From positions 62,001-126,000 of the forward strand of contig VCJN01002785.1 in NCBI GenBank assembly GCA_006384855.1: 64,000 nucleotides of DNA. The letters are read 5' to 3'. Positions 1-10,359 of this stretch are shown here, in pieces; positions within the stretch are counted from its first letter, which is position 1, and every line of letters begins with the position of its first letter. This stretch comes from Tetraselmis striata (lineage: Eukaryota; Chlorophyta; Chlorodendrophyceae; Chlorodendrales; Chlorodendraceae). The notes under the pieces are model-generated. The model saw only the letters and a list, made by a program, of their open reading frames with translations, did no database searches and was not told where the DNA came from. Both the position numbers and the translations under genes were made by a program.

Positions 1-504
1 CGCTCGTTCCTACAAACTGCAAGAGGCTACCCTGGGAACACGCCATGAGCGGCCACACGCGGCCAAAGCATGAAAGCGAAATCCACCATTGCTTCCCATA
101 GAAGCACAGAAGCCCCTTTTTTCATACCTTCAAAGTTGAAAACTCTGCGATCGCTGCTGCTGCCATACCTGCAGCGCTGCTAGACCTCGACAGCGGCAGA
201 TGGAATGCGAATAAGGTCGTAGATATCGATGGCAGTTGCGGAAGGGGCGACAGGGGTCAGGAACAGAAGGACCTATGGCAAGAACGTCCACTGCATCAGT
301 ACCTGTACTCGCGTGGGTACCAAAGACACGTCCCGAGGATCGGGCGAGCGGATCTAGTAGCAGCAGTTTGAGTCTGCTATAAGCACGGGGGTAGCGCCAA
401 GTAGAATGGCGCAGCAATGTATACACAGTACTTTACAGGTGTATGTATTCTTACATATCACCGGTAACGTATGGGTACTCGAACTCGTACCGGATACTGT
501 ATGT
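1..504. other. No recognised gene
   Basis: No convincing coding signal, splice structure or repeat was seen here. The open frames are short, overlap on both strands and lack recognisable motifs. Confidence 0.5.
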
Positions 505-682
505 TCTAAACTTGTTTATAGGGTTTCCCCCCTTTCCCTAACCGCTTTCCGGCTACAGTGCTGCTCAGTGGAACTAGGCACATGTCGTTGCGCCTTTTTT
601 GGGGTGCAGCACGAGTAGACATAAAAGCAGCCATAACAGTTGAGCCTGCCATCTTCCAGTTTTCGCTGGGTTACACGCAGCG
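505..682 (-). repeat. Solo copy of tyrosine-recombinase element terminal repeat
   Basis: This segment is the reverse complement, diverged by several substitutions and small indels, of the 186-bp repeats at 36,081-36,266 and 38,985-39,171. It keeps the CGCTG...CAGCG inverted end, though the stem is imperfect here. No recombinase gene lies next to it. It is therefore a solo repeat, which is what site-specific recombination between two flanking repeats would leave. It could also be a short non-autonomous relative. Confidence 0.7.
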
Positions 683-1397
683 ATTTTAAAACTGTCTCGT
701 ATTAATGTGTCTCGCAGGATTAAAACTGCATCGTATTAACATTCGTTCACAAAAGTGTTATGTTGTTCACTTGTGAAAGTAGCCTTTGTTTTAATGCCAT
801 TTTGCACGAAATTCTCAAAACGCATGTTTTGGACGGACAATTGCACAAAATCCCCTTGTTTGCACTCAATTTCACCGTTCCCGCCTAAAACGTGCAAAAT
901 TGGGCATGCGCAGAGCGGATGCGAGGAAAAACCTGAGTCAGGATGCGCGCCACCCCATCAACTCATTGCGTTTGACGTCATATGATGTGGGGCAAGCGTG
1001 CGAGGGAAAATACTTAAAGTGTCTAATTGTTATAGTGCTCAAAATCGCATTGTCGTCTAATCGGCACGAGTAGTCAACAGTCGCAACCCCCCCCCCCCCC
1101 CCCCCCCAAGGCCCCTACAGATACGTACAGCACCATTGCCTATCATTATATTGTCAACATGTCCAAAACTCACTTCTTCTAGTTTGCATTGAAGCGGTGG
1201 TCGTTGAACCACCTGCGTTTGTTGTCGACATCGAGTTTGTGGACGTTGAGCGCGGCACGGAGTCTTGCAAGCTCGGAAGTGATCTCCATGTGCCTGATGC
1301 CGTCGAGGGGCAACGAAGCACCGCACTCCCTATTGCCTCTTCATGCAGCTGCATGGTGTAGCGAAGCTTTGCCAAGGGCCGGCGCACAACAAAGTTC
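683..1397. other. Non-coding; contains a 21-bp C run
   Basis: No gene was recognised. A run of 21 C lies at 1,087-1,107 on the + strand. The downstream tail of the decayed minus-strand transposase-like gene may reach into about 1,160-1,397, but its frame is unclear there. Confidence 0.4.
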
Positions 1398-2888
1398 TTA
1401 TGTCTGGAGTCCCTTGATCTCCGAGACGCCCTTCATGCTTGTCACGGCAGTGAGCTTGGTGCCACGGAAGTCGTGCTGGCACTGGCGGGCAGTCCGGCGG
1501 ACGTTCGGGAAACGCAAGCTGAAGAGCGTTAGAGGCATATTGCTGGTAAGCATCCATTTAATCTTCTTTGCAGCCTCCCAAGATGAGTCCGGTTTCGGGT
1601 CGCGACTCTGTCGGGCCGCCGCGATGGCAAAGGTGAGCGGGATGTCTGGCGTCCCTTGCTCGACAACCAAGGCTCGCACATGGTGACGTCCAACTCGTCA
1701 ACTTCGGTGTGGTCCTCGGGCAAGCCATCCAAATCCCGGACGTCATATCGGTACCTTACATAGGCCGCAAGGTACTTCTTCTCCCAATCGCCGAGAAGAC
1801 CTTCCTCGCGGTACGGGTCGGGGTTGTCGGCGGTGTTGTCCATGACGACCAAATTCCCAGGACGGGCGTCAAACTCGCGACGGGTAGTGTCCTCATTCTG
1901 CAACGGGATCGCGACCCCCTGAACCCCCTCATGACGGTCTGCCTCGCTATCGCCCTCGTTCGAGTGCTCACCCGTTGTCATTGCCGCTTGCGCCCCCCGC
2001 CGGCGCTTCCGGCATTGAGTGGAGGTGTTGATGGTGATGGGGTTGTACGTCAACACCCGAAGCTCCTCCTGAAGGTCGGCGTACCTGCGCGCCGTGCCTT
2101 GGCATGTTTGGTCCAGCCTAGGCTGGGAACTCATACGTGCAGACATGGGATCATCGGGGTCAAGATCTCTGCCAGGTATCAAGGCGCCTAGCCAAGTGTC
2201 CAGCTCCGTCCGTGGTATAGACTCGGGCCAAAACGCCAGGAAGGGAGTTCGACCCATCGTCTCCAGTTCCCGGAGCGAAGCGAATTCCTCCTCCCATTCT
2301 CGCCTCTCATCCGCGGAGAAGTGCAACCTGTCCGCAACCTTCCAAATCTCTTTCTCCATCTCAGCAAAAGCCTTACCCGGGTCAGCCTAGGAGTGGTAGA
2401 GGCGGCGAGAAGCAAGGTACGCAGGGGTGCCGTCGGGGACTCCGCGAAGGATGAACTCTGGCCCATGCTCTGCGGTATCGGACAAACGACTGCAGTACAT
2501 GGCGCTGCGTACACTACCACCGACCACAGCCTCCGATTGCATGATGACGAAGTGGTTAGAAGTTACCGTGTTCAACACATGGCCTTGTCGTGGAAGAAAA
2601 TTGCCAAGCCAAGTCTTGTTGTCGAGGACTCCCTCGAGCTCCATGAAGTTGCATGTCGGTGTGAAGGCCTGACGAAGCTCGTGCAAAAGCTGAGCCTTGG
2701 TGAATGCGGCGTGATCATCAAGCGACACGGAGAATTTCGAGAAGACTTGGTCCACGCGCTTATGGGTGTGCCTGGAAGGTGTGCCGTGCAATATAGTAAT
2801 GAGTTAGTAAGCCCCTACTTGGCGACTGGTGGACCCGTCAACATGAATAATGTAAGTTGGGTGTATGGTGCGGAGTTTTTTTAGGGGC

Positions 2889-2926
2889 GGGGGGGGGGGG
2901 GGGGGGAGGGGGGGGGGGGGGGGGGG
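2889..2926 (-). repeat. Poly-C run in an intron (sense strand)
   Basis: Two long homopolymers (16-18 and 19 bases), separated by one other base, are G on + and therefore C on the sense strand of the gene. They follow directly after the intron donor GTAAG at 2,931-2,927. The acceptor CAG is at 2,774-2,772. Confidence 0.75.
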
Positions 2927-4204
2927 CTTACCCTACAAGAAGGAAAGAGAGACGGACTTCCTTGCAAAACCATGTGAACGAGCCATTGGCAAAAGCACAT
3001 GACGTACTTGTTCTTGTTCTCCCGGCATGTGTTGTCGAGTTGGAACCACACAGTGTCCAATGCCTCGCCACGCCTCTCGATCTCCCTCTTGAGAGTGTTG
3101 TACATGACGGTGATGGTGTTGCTACTGTCATGAGGGGAGCATTCGAAAAATTAGTTCACGTCGTCCGGCTGGCTCCCGTTGTACTTGACGCATGTCAAGT
3201 GACATTGCATGAGGTTCTTCTTCTCCACCTTCTTGTCCCATGGCACAAGATGAGGAAGACGGGTCTTGTCTTGATCCATGCCATCGATCTCGCAAACAGA
3301 GAGGTCCATGTTTTCGCGGGAGTACCGCAAGGCCACTTCCAAGAATGCCTCTCGTGCAGTACCCTCTCCATATGTTGCTCTTGCACGCGCTGAGCGACAA
3401 CTTTATCGACGGGGTCCTTGTTGTACCTAGGATAACGTTTGCGGCACAAGTGCCATTGATAGGTTAGTCAGTACCGCATTCAAAGAGCGAAGTACTTTCA
3501 TGCTAGAACGACCGGGCGTTTGCTCAAGCACCACACATGGTATCCATTAGGACTCACGGACGGTTTGTGACCGTACCGCAAAATCTTGGCGAGACTGGCA
3601 CACACACTGCATTTGGTGAAACGCTTGGTCTTCGGTACCTTCACATGCGGAAAGACCTACAGCCACATTCGGCGGAAGGAGGAAATACATGCGGGCTTCC
3701 CTAAATCAGTTTGGGAATCTTGTTAGTACATTGCCACTCAAGCAAAAGACCAAGTACTACGAGTTACGGGCCCATTGGCCGGGAGAGGCAGGGAAGGAAA
3801 TGACAGAATCGAGCACTCACTATTCTGACCCTTGCAGTCGGCCACATACAACTTGTAGACTTGAGACTTCCTCATTCGGCATGGTAGATGAGATTGCGCT
3901 TGTCCGCCATGGGGTTAGGAATATGCTCAAGCCTGCCGCTAGCGTCGGACAAGTAGAGGTGAAGCCAAGCCCTTGCATGGCTGCGAGGGGGAGAAACCTT
4001 GGGAGCCGTGGTCCGCTTAAATGAAAGTGCATCATCCAGAACATCGCGTTGAATCTCTGAGAGCCTACGCTCGGAAACGTGATGGATGAACTCCCACGCC
4101 TCGCGGCAGGTGTGGAAAATGATGCACATGAAAGAAAACATTTTGAGGTTATTGCGTAGATGATGTGGTGTGGTGTCCAACACAATCCCCTCGAGTCACC
4201 ATAA

Positions 4205-4745
4205 GTCCATCTTGTGGATGGACGCATACATGATGGATGGACGCACCATGCGTCCATCCACATGATGGACGCATGGCGCCTCTAGAGGGAAAACATATAC
4301 CAAATCCATATATAGTGTTCGATGCGATAGGAGCTTTTTACCTCAACTCGAATATACTGATTGATGTACTCAGTTATTTTTCCAAGTACCATGCGTCCAT
4401 CCACAGGATGGACGCAAATATATTCCAGCTAGAGAATAACGGCCTTGCTTGAAATCAAGCAAGGAATTCATTGCAACAGTACATGTTCGACCAAAGGAAA
4501 ACGGTATTATTACTTAAGCTCAATATGTTAACAATCGCCGGTTTCTAGCATGGACACGTGCGTCCATCCACAGGATGGACACAAATATATCCTAGCTAGG
4601 TAATATTAGTAATGCTTGGAAGCAGCAAAGGAATTCAATGCAGCATTAGATATAATGCCAAGACAAAACTTTATTATTACTCACAATCGGTATATGAAGT
4701 GATTGTCGATTGCCAGCATGGACACTTGCGTCCATCCACAACACG
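4205..4745. repeat. 169-bp tandem array with GTCCATCC/GGATGGAC hairpins
   Basis: The motif TGCGTCCATCCACAGGATGG recurs near 4,389 and 4,558, and in part near 4,726, so the period is about 168-169 bp. GTCCATCC and GGATGGAC form short hairpins. Extra inverted copies cluster at 4,205-4,275. The array lies in a gap between coding blocks of the decayed minus-strand gene, probably in an intron. Confidence 0.65.
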
Positions 4746-5327
4746 AGCACACTCGACTGAACTAAAATCAGGCTGAAGTACTAGAAAGGCGCTCACTTGG
4801 ATGAAGGTTCCGTCACGCCTCTTCCACCACCATTGCTGCTTCGACTCCGAGTCGTCGCGGGTATCAATGTAGGAATAACCTTGAGCGAAGGATGGCGGAG
4901 ACTCCTCCGGTTAGAACGCGAGCTTGAGTCGGGCAACGAGGATATCACATGAGCGATGTTGCCCCTCCGCATGCACCTCCTTTCGGGTCTCGCGAACGTC
5001 AAACAAGAATTCGTCGCGGCAACGTGCTTCCACCATCGTGCGTGCCGATGGGTCAATGGGCAAGCCAATGAGTCGAAAGAGGCACTTGCTGCCTTTGCAA
5101 CAAGGGTGAACGGCCTTGCGGCCGCGCGAGTCAACAACAAACGCGCACGAGAGGATGCCCTCTTGGGTATCGCGACGAAAGCTCAAACCGCCGGTCTTTC
5201 CTCCACCAATCGCGCCATCGCGTCGAATAAAGCGATACTCGGGTTGGCCAAACTTACCGGAATTGCGAGGTTTATTTGGCACGACACAGGTGCCGTGAAT
5301 CGGCTTGGAAGATGAAGTGAGCGCCAT

Positions 5328-6350
5328 CGGATAGCAAGAGAGGGGGAAGGGGTGAGCGACAGCGAGAGGGTGCGAAATGAGAAGAACATTGTTGGTGGAC
5401 CGCCCCACAATCGCCCTCAGTCAAACCTTGGGTGGTATTTCGGATTGCATGTTGACTCGTCGGTCAAAGATGGCACTCCCAGTATGTGGTTGCGAACACC
5501 CGGTCAACCCAATTCACATACCGAACATTCGCAGTACATCGTACAGTCTAGATTTATTTCTCGAACCCGTATTAATGCATAGGTACGGTAATTGATGCTA
5601 TACAGTACAATCCGCAATACATCGAACGGTATTAATCGGTATGAAGTAACTTGACAGTTGAATCAGCGATGCGTCGATTTTTCAGAAATTTTAAAGGAAC
5701 CGGTTCTATATCACTGGCCTACAGTTCCATGAATTGCATCGCCAGCGCTTTGAAGTAGCGACTATGAACTCGCGTGTGGCTTGCATAGAAGTCATCAGGC
5801 GCAGCGTTTCGAGCGGCGGCTCACCGGATTATAGTACTTAGTAGTGCATGTCAGTAGATAAGCGCTTGTGACGACTAGCGAGTACCATTTTTTTTCCATT
5901 ACCAGGAGCGAGTAGCGAGAACGAGCACCTCCCAACCGTGAGATCGTAATCGGACGGCTGTGAAATTAAGAACCGTCGGCGGGCGGGCGGGCGGGCGGGC
6001 GGGTGGATTATAGTACTTAGTAGTACATGCCAGTAGATAAGCGCTTTAGTCATGCACCTATAGCCCCTATAGGCCCGATCCGCAGTGTACGGGTACCCGT
6101 ACGGCAATAAAGCTCACCGCCGAAAAATCGACGCTTCGCTGGATAATATTTATCATCATATGCGCGCTTCCAGTACTTTGTGCTGTACCCCTGTGGCGGC
6201 GCCGCCGCCGCCGCCGCCATCGGGACCCAACTGCTGACCAAGGGGTGCTGAAGAGAGCTCATAACTCGGTTCTCCACCACCCGCAACACCACCATCCACT
6301 TCCTTGCGAGCCCGCCCAGACAGGTCCGCCGCTTTCACGGTACCGAGCCT
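5328..6350. repeat. Intergenic DNA with a GGGC microsatellite between ~178-bp-spaced repeats
   Basis: No gene was recognised. A (GGGC)n run occupies about 5,977-6,004. A segment reading ATTATAGTACTTAGTAGT with its following CAGTAGATAAGCGCTT occurs at about 5,829 and again at 6,007, so the microsatellite lies inside a local duplication. Confidence 0.5.
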
Positions 6351-6680
6351 TGCCATATCCTTTGCATGAACCTAACATGTGGATGGATGCGGTATAGTTC
6401 GCGACCAAGCAGGTCAAGCGCAAAATCATGTCATCCCATCTGCCCAACGCCCCTACCGGTTAACCGCCAGGTGACGCCCATGGACTCACAACTTCGCTTT
6501 GCCCAGCACAGAAACGTCAGCCGCTTCCACGGTACAGAGCCTTGCCATTTCCTTTGCCTGGCCCTAACTTGTGGTTGGATGCGGTAGCGTTCGCGACCGA
6601 GCAGGTCAAGCGCGGAATCAGGTCATCCCATCTGCCCAACGCCCCTTACGGTCATCAACCGTCAGGTAACGCCCATGGAC
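6351..6680. repeat. ~187-bp tandem duplication
   Basis: A block beginning GAGCCTTGCCAT and running through GGATGCGGTA, GACC, AGCAGGTCAAGCGC, TCATCCCATCTGCCCAACGC and AACCG(T/C)CAGGT is present twice, from about 6,347 and about 6,537. The copies differ by scattered substitutions. I see no coding function. Confidence 0.6.
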
Positions 6681-7666
6681 CCAGAACTTCGCCTCGCTTC
6701 GCACTTCGCCCAGCCCCGCCGACCGCTGCTGATGAGTGTCGAGTCCTGCGCCGCTAGCCTGCTCACGCAACCTCGGGCTGTCTCTGTCTCCGCAATGATA
6801 TGTTGCTATACTGACCGATATGTGCCGATGGCGCTGCTGTGCGCCTGCAGGCGGCGGCCACTCGGCCGCCCGGCCTCATGCAATCCTGGATATCGTAGAT
6901 TTGGAACTCGCCATCGACAGCTCCACCCGGCGAACAGGTGTCCAACCCGGGTGGGAGCGGGATGTGTTCGTCGGCCGACTTTGATGGACTCTGATTGTCA
7001 GTGAACCTGCCGAGAGCGACGGGGGCAGGCTCGCGCCCATGATCACTCCAGAGCGTCCCCTGGCACATATCAACTTGAGCGGCCACAATCCAAATCACTT
7101 CGAATCAAAGTTGCTGCAAAGTTAATACATTACTACAGTGAGCTTATGCTTTCTATGGCAGCATAAAGAGTAAGGAGACTCGCATTGGCACATTAAATTG
7201 CAAAGGTAATTACATGTTCTACTTGGTTAGTCTACAAAGTGCCAATATTCTATATTATGCTGCAAATGTGTTTGCAGTTTCCTGGGTCAGTGCCTCAGCG
7301 TATGCTCTTCTTTGGAGCGTCGCGGACGAAACTGTTCTCCACTATTTTAGTGGGTGACCGTAGATATGGTGGCTTATGGGTGTTCTCCACCTCGACCGCC
7401 CCGGCCGCGGCCATCATCTCTGCCGCGACCTCTCCTTGCAGAGCGGTCGCCACGGCCTCCAATGCGGCCTCCCCGACCACCACGGCCACCACCACCATCA
7501 TGCTTCGGGAGCATGTCTGATGTTACTGATATGTTCAGCAGTTGCGATGGGGGCCCTTGCTGCAAACCTTGGTGCCTACTCAGGTTATCATAAGCCTTAC
7601 GGCATGCGTCTGCCCAATCCTCATTGGGGTGTGTCCGCTTATTCCAGGCTGTCGGAGCACGAGCTG
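6681..7666. other. No recognised gene
   Basis: Open frames on both strands are Arg/Pro/Ser-rich artefacts of a GC-rich CCNCGGCC-type repeat near 7,390-7,500. I see no recognised domain or repeat beyond that. Confidence 0.45.
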
Positions 7667-7675
7667 GTGCGCGCA

Positions 7676-7714
7676 GCGTTGTGCGGCGGTGTGCGGCGGT
7701 GTGCGGCGGTGTGC
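7676..7714 (+). repeat. 10-bp minisatellite (GTGCGGCGGT)
   Basis: About 3.5 units lie at the outer tip of the left arm. The right arm has about 5-6 units at its tip (61,262-61,322). Confidence 0.8.
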
Positions 7715-7829
7715 ACCGATGTTAATATAGTGTGAATATTATATCGGCCGTAGACGATCGGGTCTGGCAGCACCGCCCGTGCTTGTAAATAAGCGACAAT
7801 GGATCTAGTCTCCCGCTAGTCTGTGCACC

Positions 7830-8570
7830 GCCAGTGCACTCCGCAAGCCTCGCCTCCATCCGCGTCGGAACCGGTAGTAAGTGTTGTTGTGTGCGCACAT
7901 CGTGACAACATTACACGGTGGCAATTGCAATTATTAGCGGTGGATAATGTGAAGGCGTTTTCGAAATCGACAGAGAATGAGGCGGTGCTGGCGGAGTGCA
8001 TTGGCGGTGCATAGAATAGCGTGTTGCTGGGGTGTTGGCTGCATCGGACGCCGTATTCCCACCCATCCGGCACGGAATGTCCGGTTTTCACACATTTGTG
8101 TGTTAATATAGTGTGAATATTACGCGTCTTTTACGCCGGGTGGATGGGCATCCGGCGTCCGATGCACCCCAATTATTTGCAGCACGCTACTCTACGCACC
8201 CCCAACGCACTCCGCAAGCCCCGCCTCCATCCGCGTCGGAACCGATAGTAAGTGTTGTTGTGTGCGCACATCGTGACAACATTACACGGTGGCAATTGCA
8301 ATTAGCGGTGGATAATGTGAAGGTGTTTTCGAAATCGACAGAGAATGAGGCGGTGCTGGCGGAGTGCATTGGCGGTGCATAGAATAGCGTGTTGCTGGGG
8401 TGTTGGCTGCATCGGACGCCGTATTCCCACCCATCCGGCACGGAATGTCCGGTTTTCACACATTTGCGTGTGAATATATATAGTGTGAATATTACGTACG
8501 CGTCTTTTACGCTGAGTGGGTGGGCATCCGGCGTCCGATGCACCCCGAATCTCACCAACACGCTACTCTA
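7830..8570 (+). repeat. ~370-bp tandem repeat, two copies
   Basis: Anchor GGCACGGAATGTCCGG recurs at about 8,068 and 8,438, a period of 370. The matching block of the right arm has three copies. Conserved open frames through the unit change with copy and lack a protein-like start, so I treat the array as satellite-like and non-coding. Confidence 0.8.
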
Positions 8571-8972
8571 CGCACCCCCAACGCACTCCGCCAGCCCCGC
8601 CTCTTTCCGCGCAGGTCCTACGTTCCATTGTATGTATATACATACGTACATGTACTGCTCCGAAACCAGCCCAAACTTAATGAGTGCACAAGTGTAAATG
8701 GGGGGGGGGGGGGGGGGGGGGGGGGGTGGCGGCGGGGCATCCACTCACACATACCCCGGCGATGCATGACAGATATTACATGCCGTGGCGGGTCGGCGGG
8801 CCGACCCGGCGGGGGGTGGGGGGGGGGGGGGGGGGGGGGGGGGGTCTACTCAACTACACGTGCGACAGTGTCGTTTCGTGGAGCAGTATATGTGCCCGGC
8901 CTCATTTATACCGCCCCCTACCTGCGCTGCATGGTCCACCCCTACGAATTATTTAGCACAAACCGCCATTAC
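8571..8972. repeat. Two long G runs in the left arm
   Basis: G runs at 8,700-8,726 and 8,818-8,844 (27 bases each) flank a ~90-bp segment. The right arm has C runs at the mirrored positions (about 59,757-59,776 and 59,879-59,906), with different lengths. No gene was seen. Confidence 0.7.
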
Positions 8973-9275
8973 TTAATAGGAACCTAGCACAGCCGGGCTT
9001 ATATGCCCGCTTTGCCGATCAACTTCTACGCACTTTCCGTCCCTCAACCGCCGGACATGGGGGTTAAGCCGCCAGCCTCGGCAGTTGCTTAGCCAGACTT
9101 GGCATCCCGTACCGTGTCCATGGCTTCGCAGCTCTGCCGCCGGCACACGCCGAGTCCGGCGCTTGCTGCCGCGGGGTTGCGCACGCATGCACGCACGGTA
9201 ATACGCCGCCGACGCCGCCACGCTTACTTCCACCACCTTCGCCAGCCGCAGCTTCGCACGCCGTTCCGCCGACAT
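8973..9275 (-). CDS. Conserved 100-aa basic protein of the arm unit (left copy)
   Basis: The ORF starts at the ATG at 9,275 and encodes 100 residues (MSAERRAKLRLAKVVEVS...VLGSY). It is rich in Arg and Lys: a helical N-terminus, then an RGSKRRTRRVP basic patch and a C-terminal RRLRDGKCVEVDR segment. The right arm keeps exactly the same length and frame (59,325-59,627) with two visible substitutions near the C-terminus (RQSGHISPA against RESGHISLA). Intact length in both copies supports coding. I recognise no domain. It could be a DNA- or RNA-binding accessory protein, but that is inference. The C run at 9,291-9,307 lies just upstream of its start and is much shorter in the right copy. Confidence 0.45.
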   Translation of the reverse strand: MSAERRAKLRLAKVVEVSVAASAAYYRACMRAQPRGSKRRTRRVPAAELRSHGHGTGCQVWLSNCRGWRLNPHVRRLRDGKCVEVDRQSGHISPAVLGSY

Positions 9276-9585
9276 ACGAAACGCACGAATCCCCCCCCCC
9301 CCCCCCCGCCCCGTCCCCGCGTCATGTATAATATATTCGAGGAGACTATGCGGGGCGCAGCACACGCCGCGGCGTGGGTCGGCGGAGCGGCAGGCGGCGG
9401 GAGCCCTAATGGCCGCGCAGTATCCACACCCACACAGGCACCGCCGCTCACCTCCGACGCGGATGAACCGCCTCCCAAAGGAAACATGCCGGTTGGTGGT
9501 AAGCCCAGCAGGCGTGGGGTGCCGGCGCCGGTACTGGTGCGACGGAGCTGTCGCGTCAGGAACCGCACCGCATGTGGAGCAACAC

Positions 9586-10215
9586 ATGGCGGTGCCGGCC
9601 CCACCTATGTCTAGGGCCACCTCCTCACAACACCCCGCCACGACGGCGTCGGCCACAGCCGACGGCGCCGTTGCGGGGGGGGACGCCCTGCCAGGCGACG
9701 ATGATGCGCCTGGTGCGCCGCGTCAGGAGGCGGAGGAGGCCGTGGTCGAGGCGACTGATCGGGCTGAGGGGGTTGTCGAGGCGAGCGAGGCTGCGCTCGC
9801 GCCACCCGCCCCGCAGCCACCTGCGGGACATGCCGACTTGCTCGTCGCCATGTTGACCGGAGCACTACGAGCAGTGGCGGGAGGCGGCTACATGCACTAT
9901 CATGTGCGTGTCCTGGCCGTACGCCCGTCATGCGTGGACTGCGGCCAACGGACGGACTGGGAGTGTTGCTGCTACGGCACCCCGGCTTTGTGCGGCCCCA
10001 AGTACCCATGCATGGCGACCCATCAGCGGGCAGTCCCCTGCCCGACCACGGCCACGGTGAGGGCGGAGTTCCGCCATGTCAGAGACGCGTTCCACGACGC
10101 GACTCGCGCCGCCGTGTGTGAGGCTTCCGAGAAGGCACGCGCGGCTGGTAGGGTGCGCAGGGTGAGGCGGCGGACGGCCCAGGAGCTGAAGGAGAGCGAG
10201 ACATGCCGTCAGTGA
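9586..10215 (+). CDS. Conserved Cys-rich protein of the arm unit (left copy)
   Basis: The ORF from the ATG at 9,586 encodes 209 residues. The N-terminal half is an Ala/Glu/Pro-rich acidic linker (roughly residues 25-85). The C-terminal half holds a Cys cluster, CVDCGQRTDWECCCYGTPAL, followed by CGPKYPC, a THQRAVPC segment, and a basic tail with RRVRRRTAQELK. The Cys spacing suggests metal binding. The right-arm copy is open over the same length (58,392-59,021) with a handful of substitutions, some in the Cys region (CCCYG against CCCDG) but leaving the Cys intact. It diverges from the basic ORF and converges on the BED gene. I do not recognise the family; a zinc-binding partner of a mobile-element recombinase is one guess. 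Confidence 0.5.
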   Translation: MAVPAPPMSRATSSQHPATTASATADGAVAGGDALPGDDDAPGAPRQEAEEAVVEATDRAEGVVEASEAALAPPAPQPPAGHADLLVAMLTGALRAVAGGGYMHYHVRVLAVRPSCVDCGQRTDWECCCYGTPALCGPKYPCMATHQRAVPCPTTATVRAEFRHVRDAFHDATRAAVCEASEKARAAGRVRRVRRRTAQELKESETCRQ

Positions 10216-10359
10216 GGTCGGGCGCAATGTCATTGGGTGGGGCACACGGACGTGTAACACTTGCACTTTGCGCGTACTGCTGGGTTACATCCAAGCGGTG
10301 TCACACTATGCAACCGGAAAGGCTGCGTTGCTACTGCAAACGATGCTACGCCTCACTCG

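Larger units (their letters stand above)
1398..5327 (-). pseudogene. DUF7869-type transposase-like gene, decayed
   Basis: This is a multi-exon minus-strand gene. The first exon starts at the ATG at 5,327 (MALTSSSKPIHGT...). The diagnostic core lies at about 2,930-3,345: IDGMDQDKTRLPHL, then LTCVKYNG, NTITVMYNTLKRE, and QLDNTCRENKNKYV, followed across an intron by VGHTHKRVDQVFSKF. From memory this order (DGMDQ, Q-x-DN-x-x-RENKN, GHTHED-x-DQ) is typical of the DUF7869 proteins found in transposons of algae, oomycetes and corals. I infer an RNase H-like nuclease fold. The usual HTHED is HTHKR here. An intron at 2,772-2,931 has GT-AG ends and restores GHTH across the junction. The C-terminal part is at 1,529-2,400 (MEKEIWKVADRLHFS..., then LGDWEKKYLAAYVRYR). 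In-frame stops near 4,913 and 3,150, and frame changes near 3,350 and 2,985, show that it is no longer functional. Exon limits between 3,450 and 4,780 are uncertain. Confidence 0.65.

Noticed and set aside
2857-2940. Poly-Gly or poly-Pro proteins from frames through C/G homopolymers (also 8,684-8,987, 20,089, 59,613, 61,959)
   Set aside because: These frames exist only because homopolymers lack stops. They start or end in unrelated sequence and have no conserved flanks.
7830-8570. Proteins encoded by the 370-bp repeats (about 90-aa frames on both strands)
   Set aside because: Both strands are open in the same region, frames shift between copies and no motif is present.
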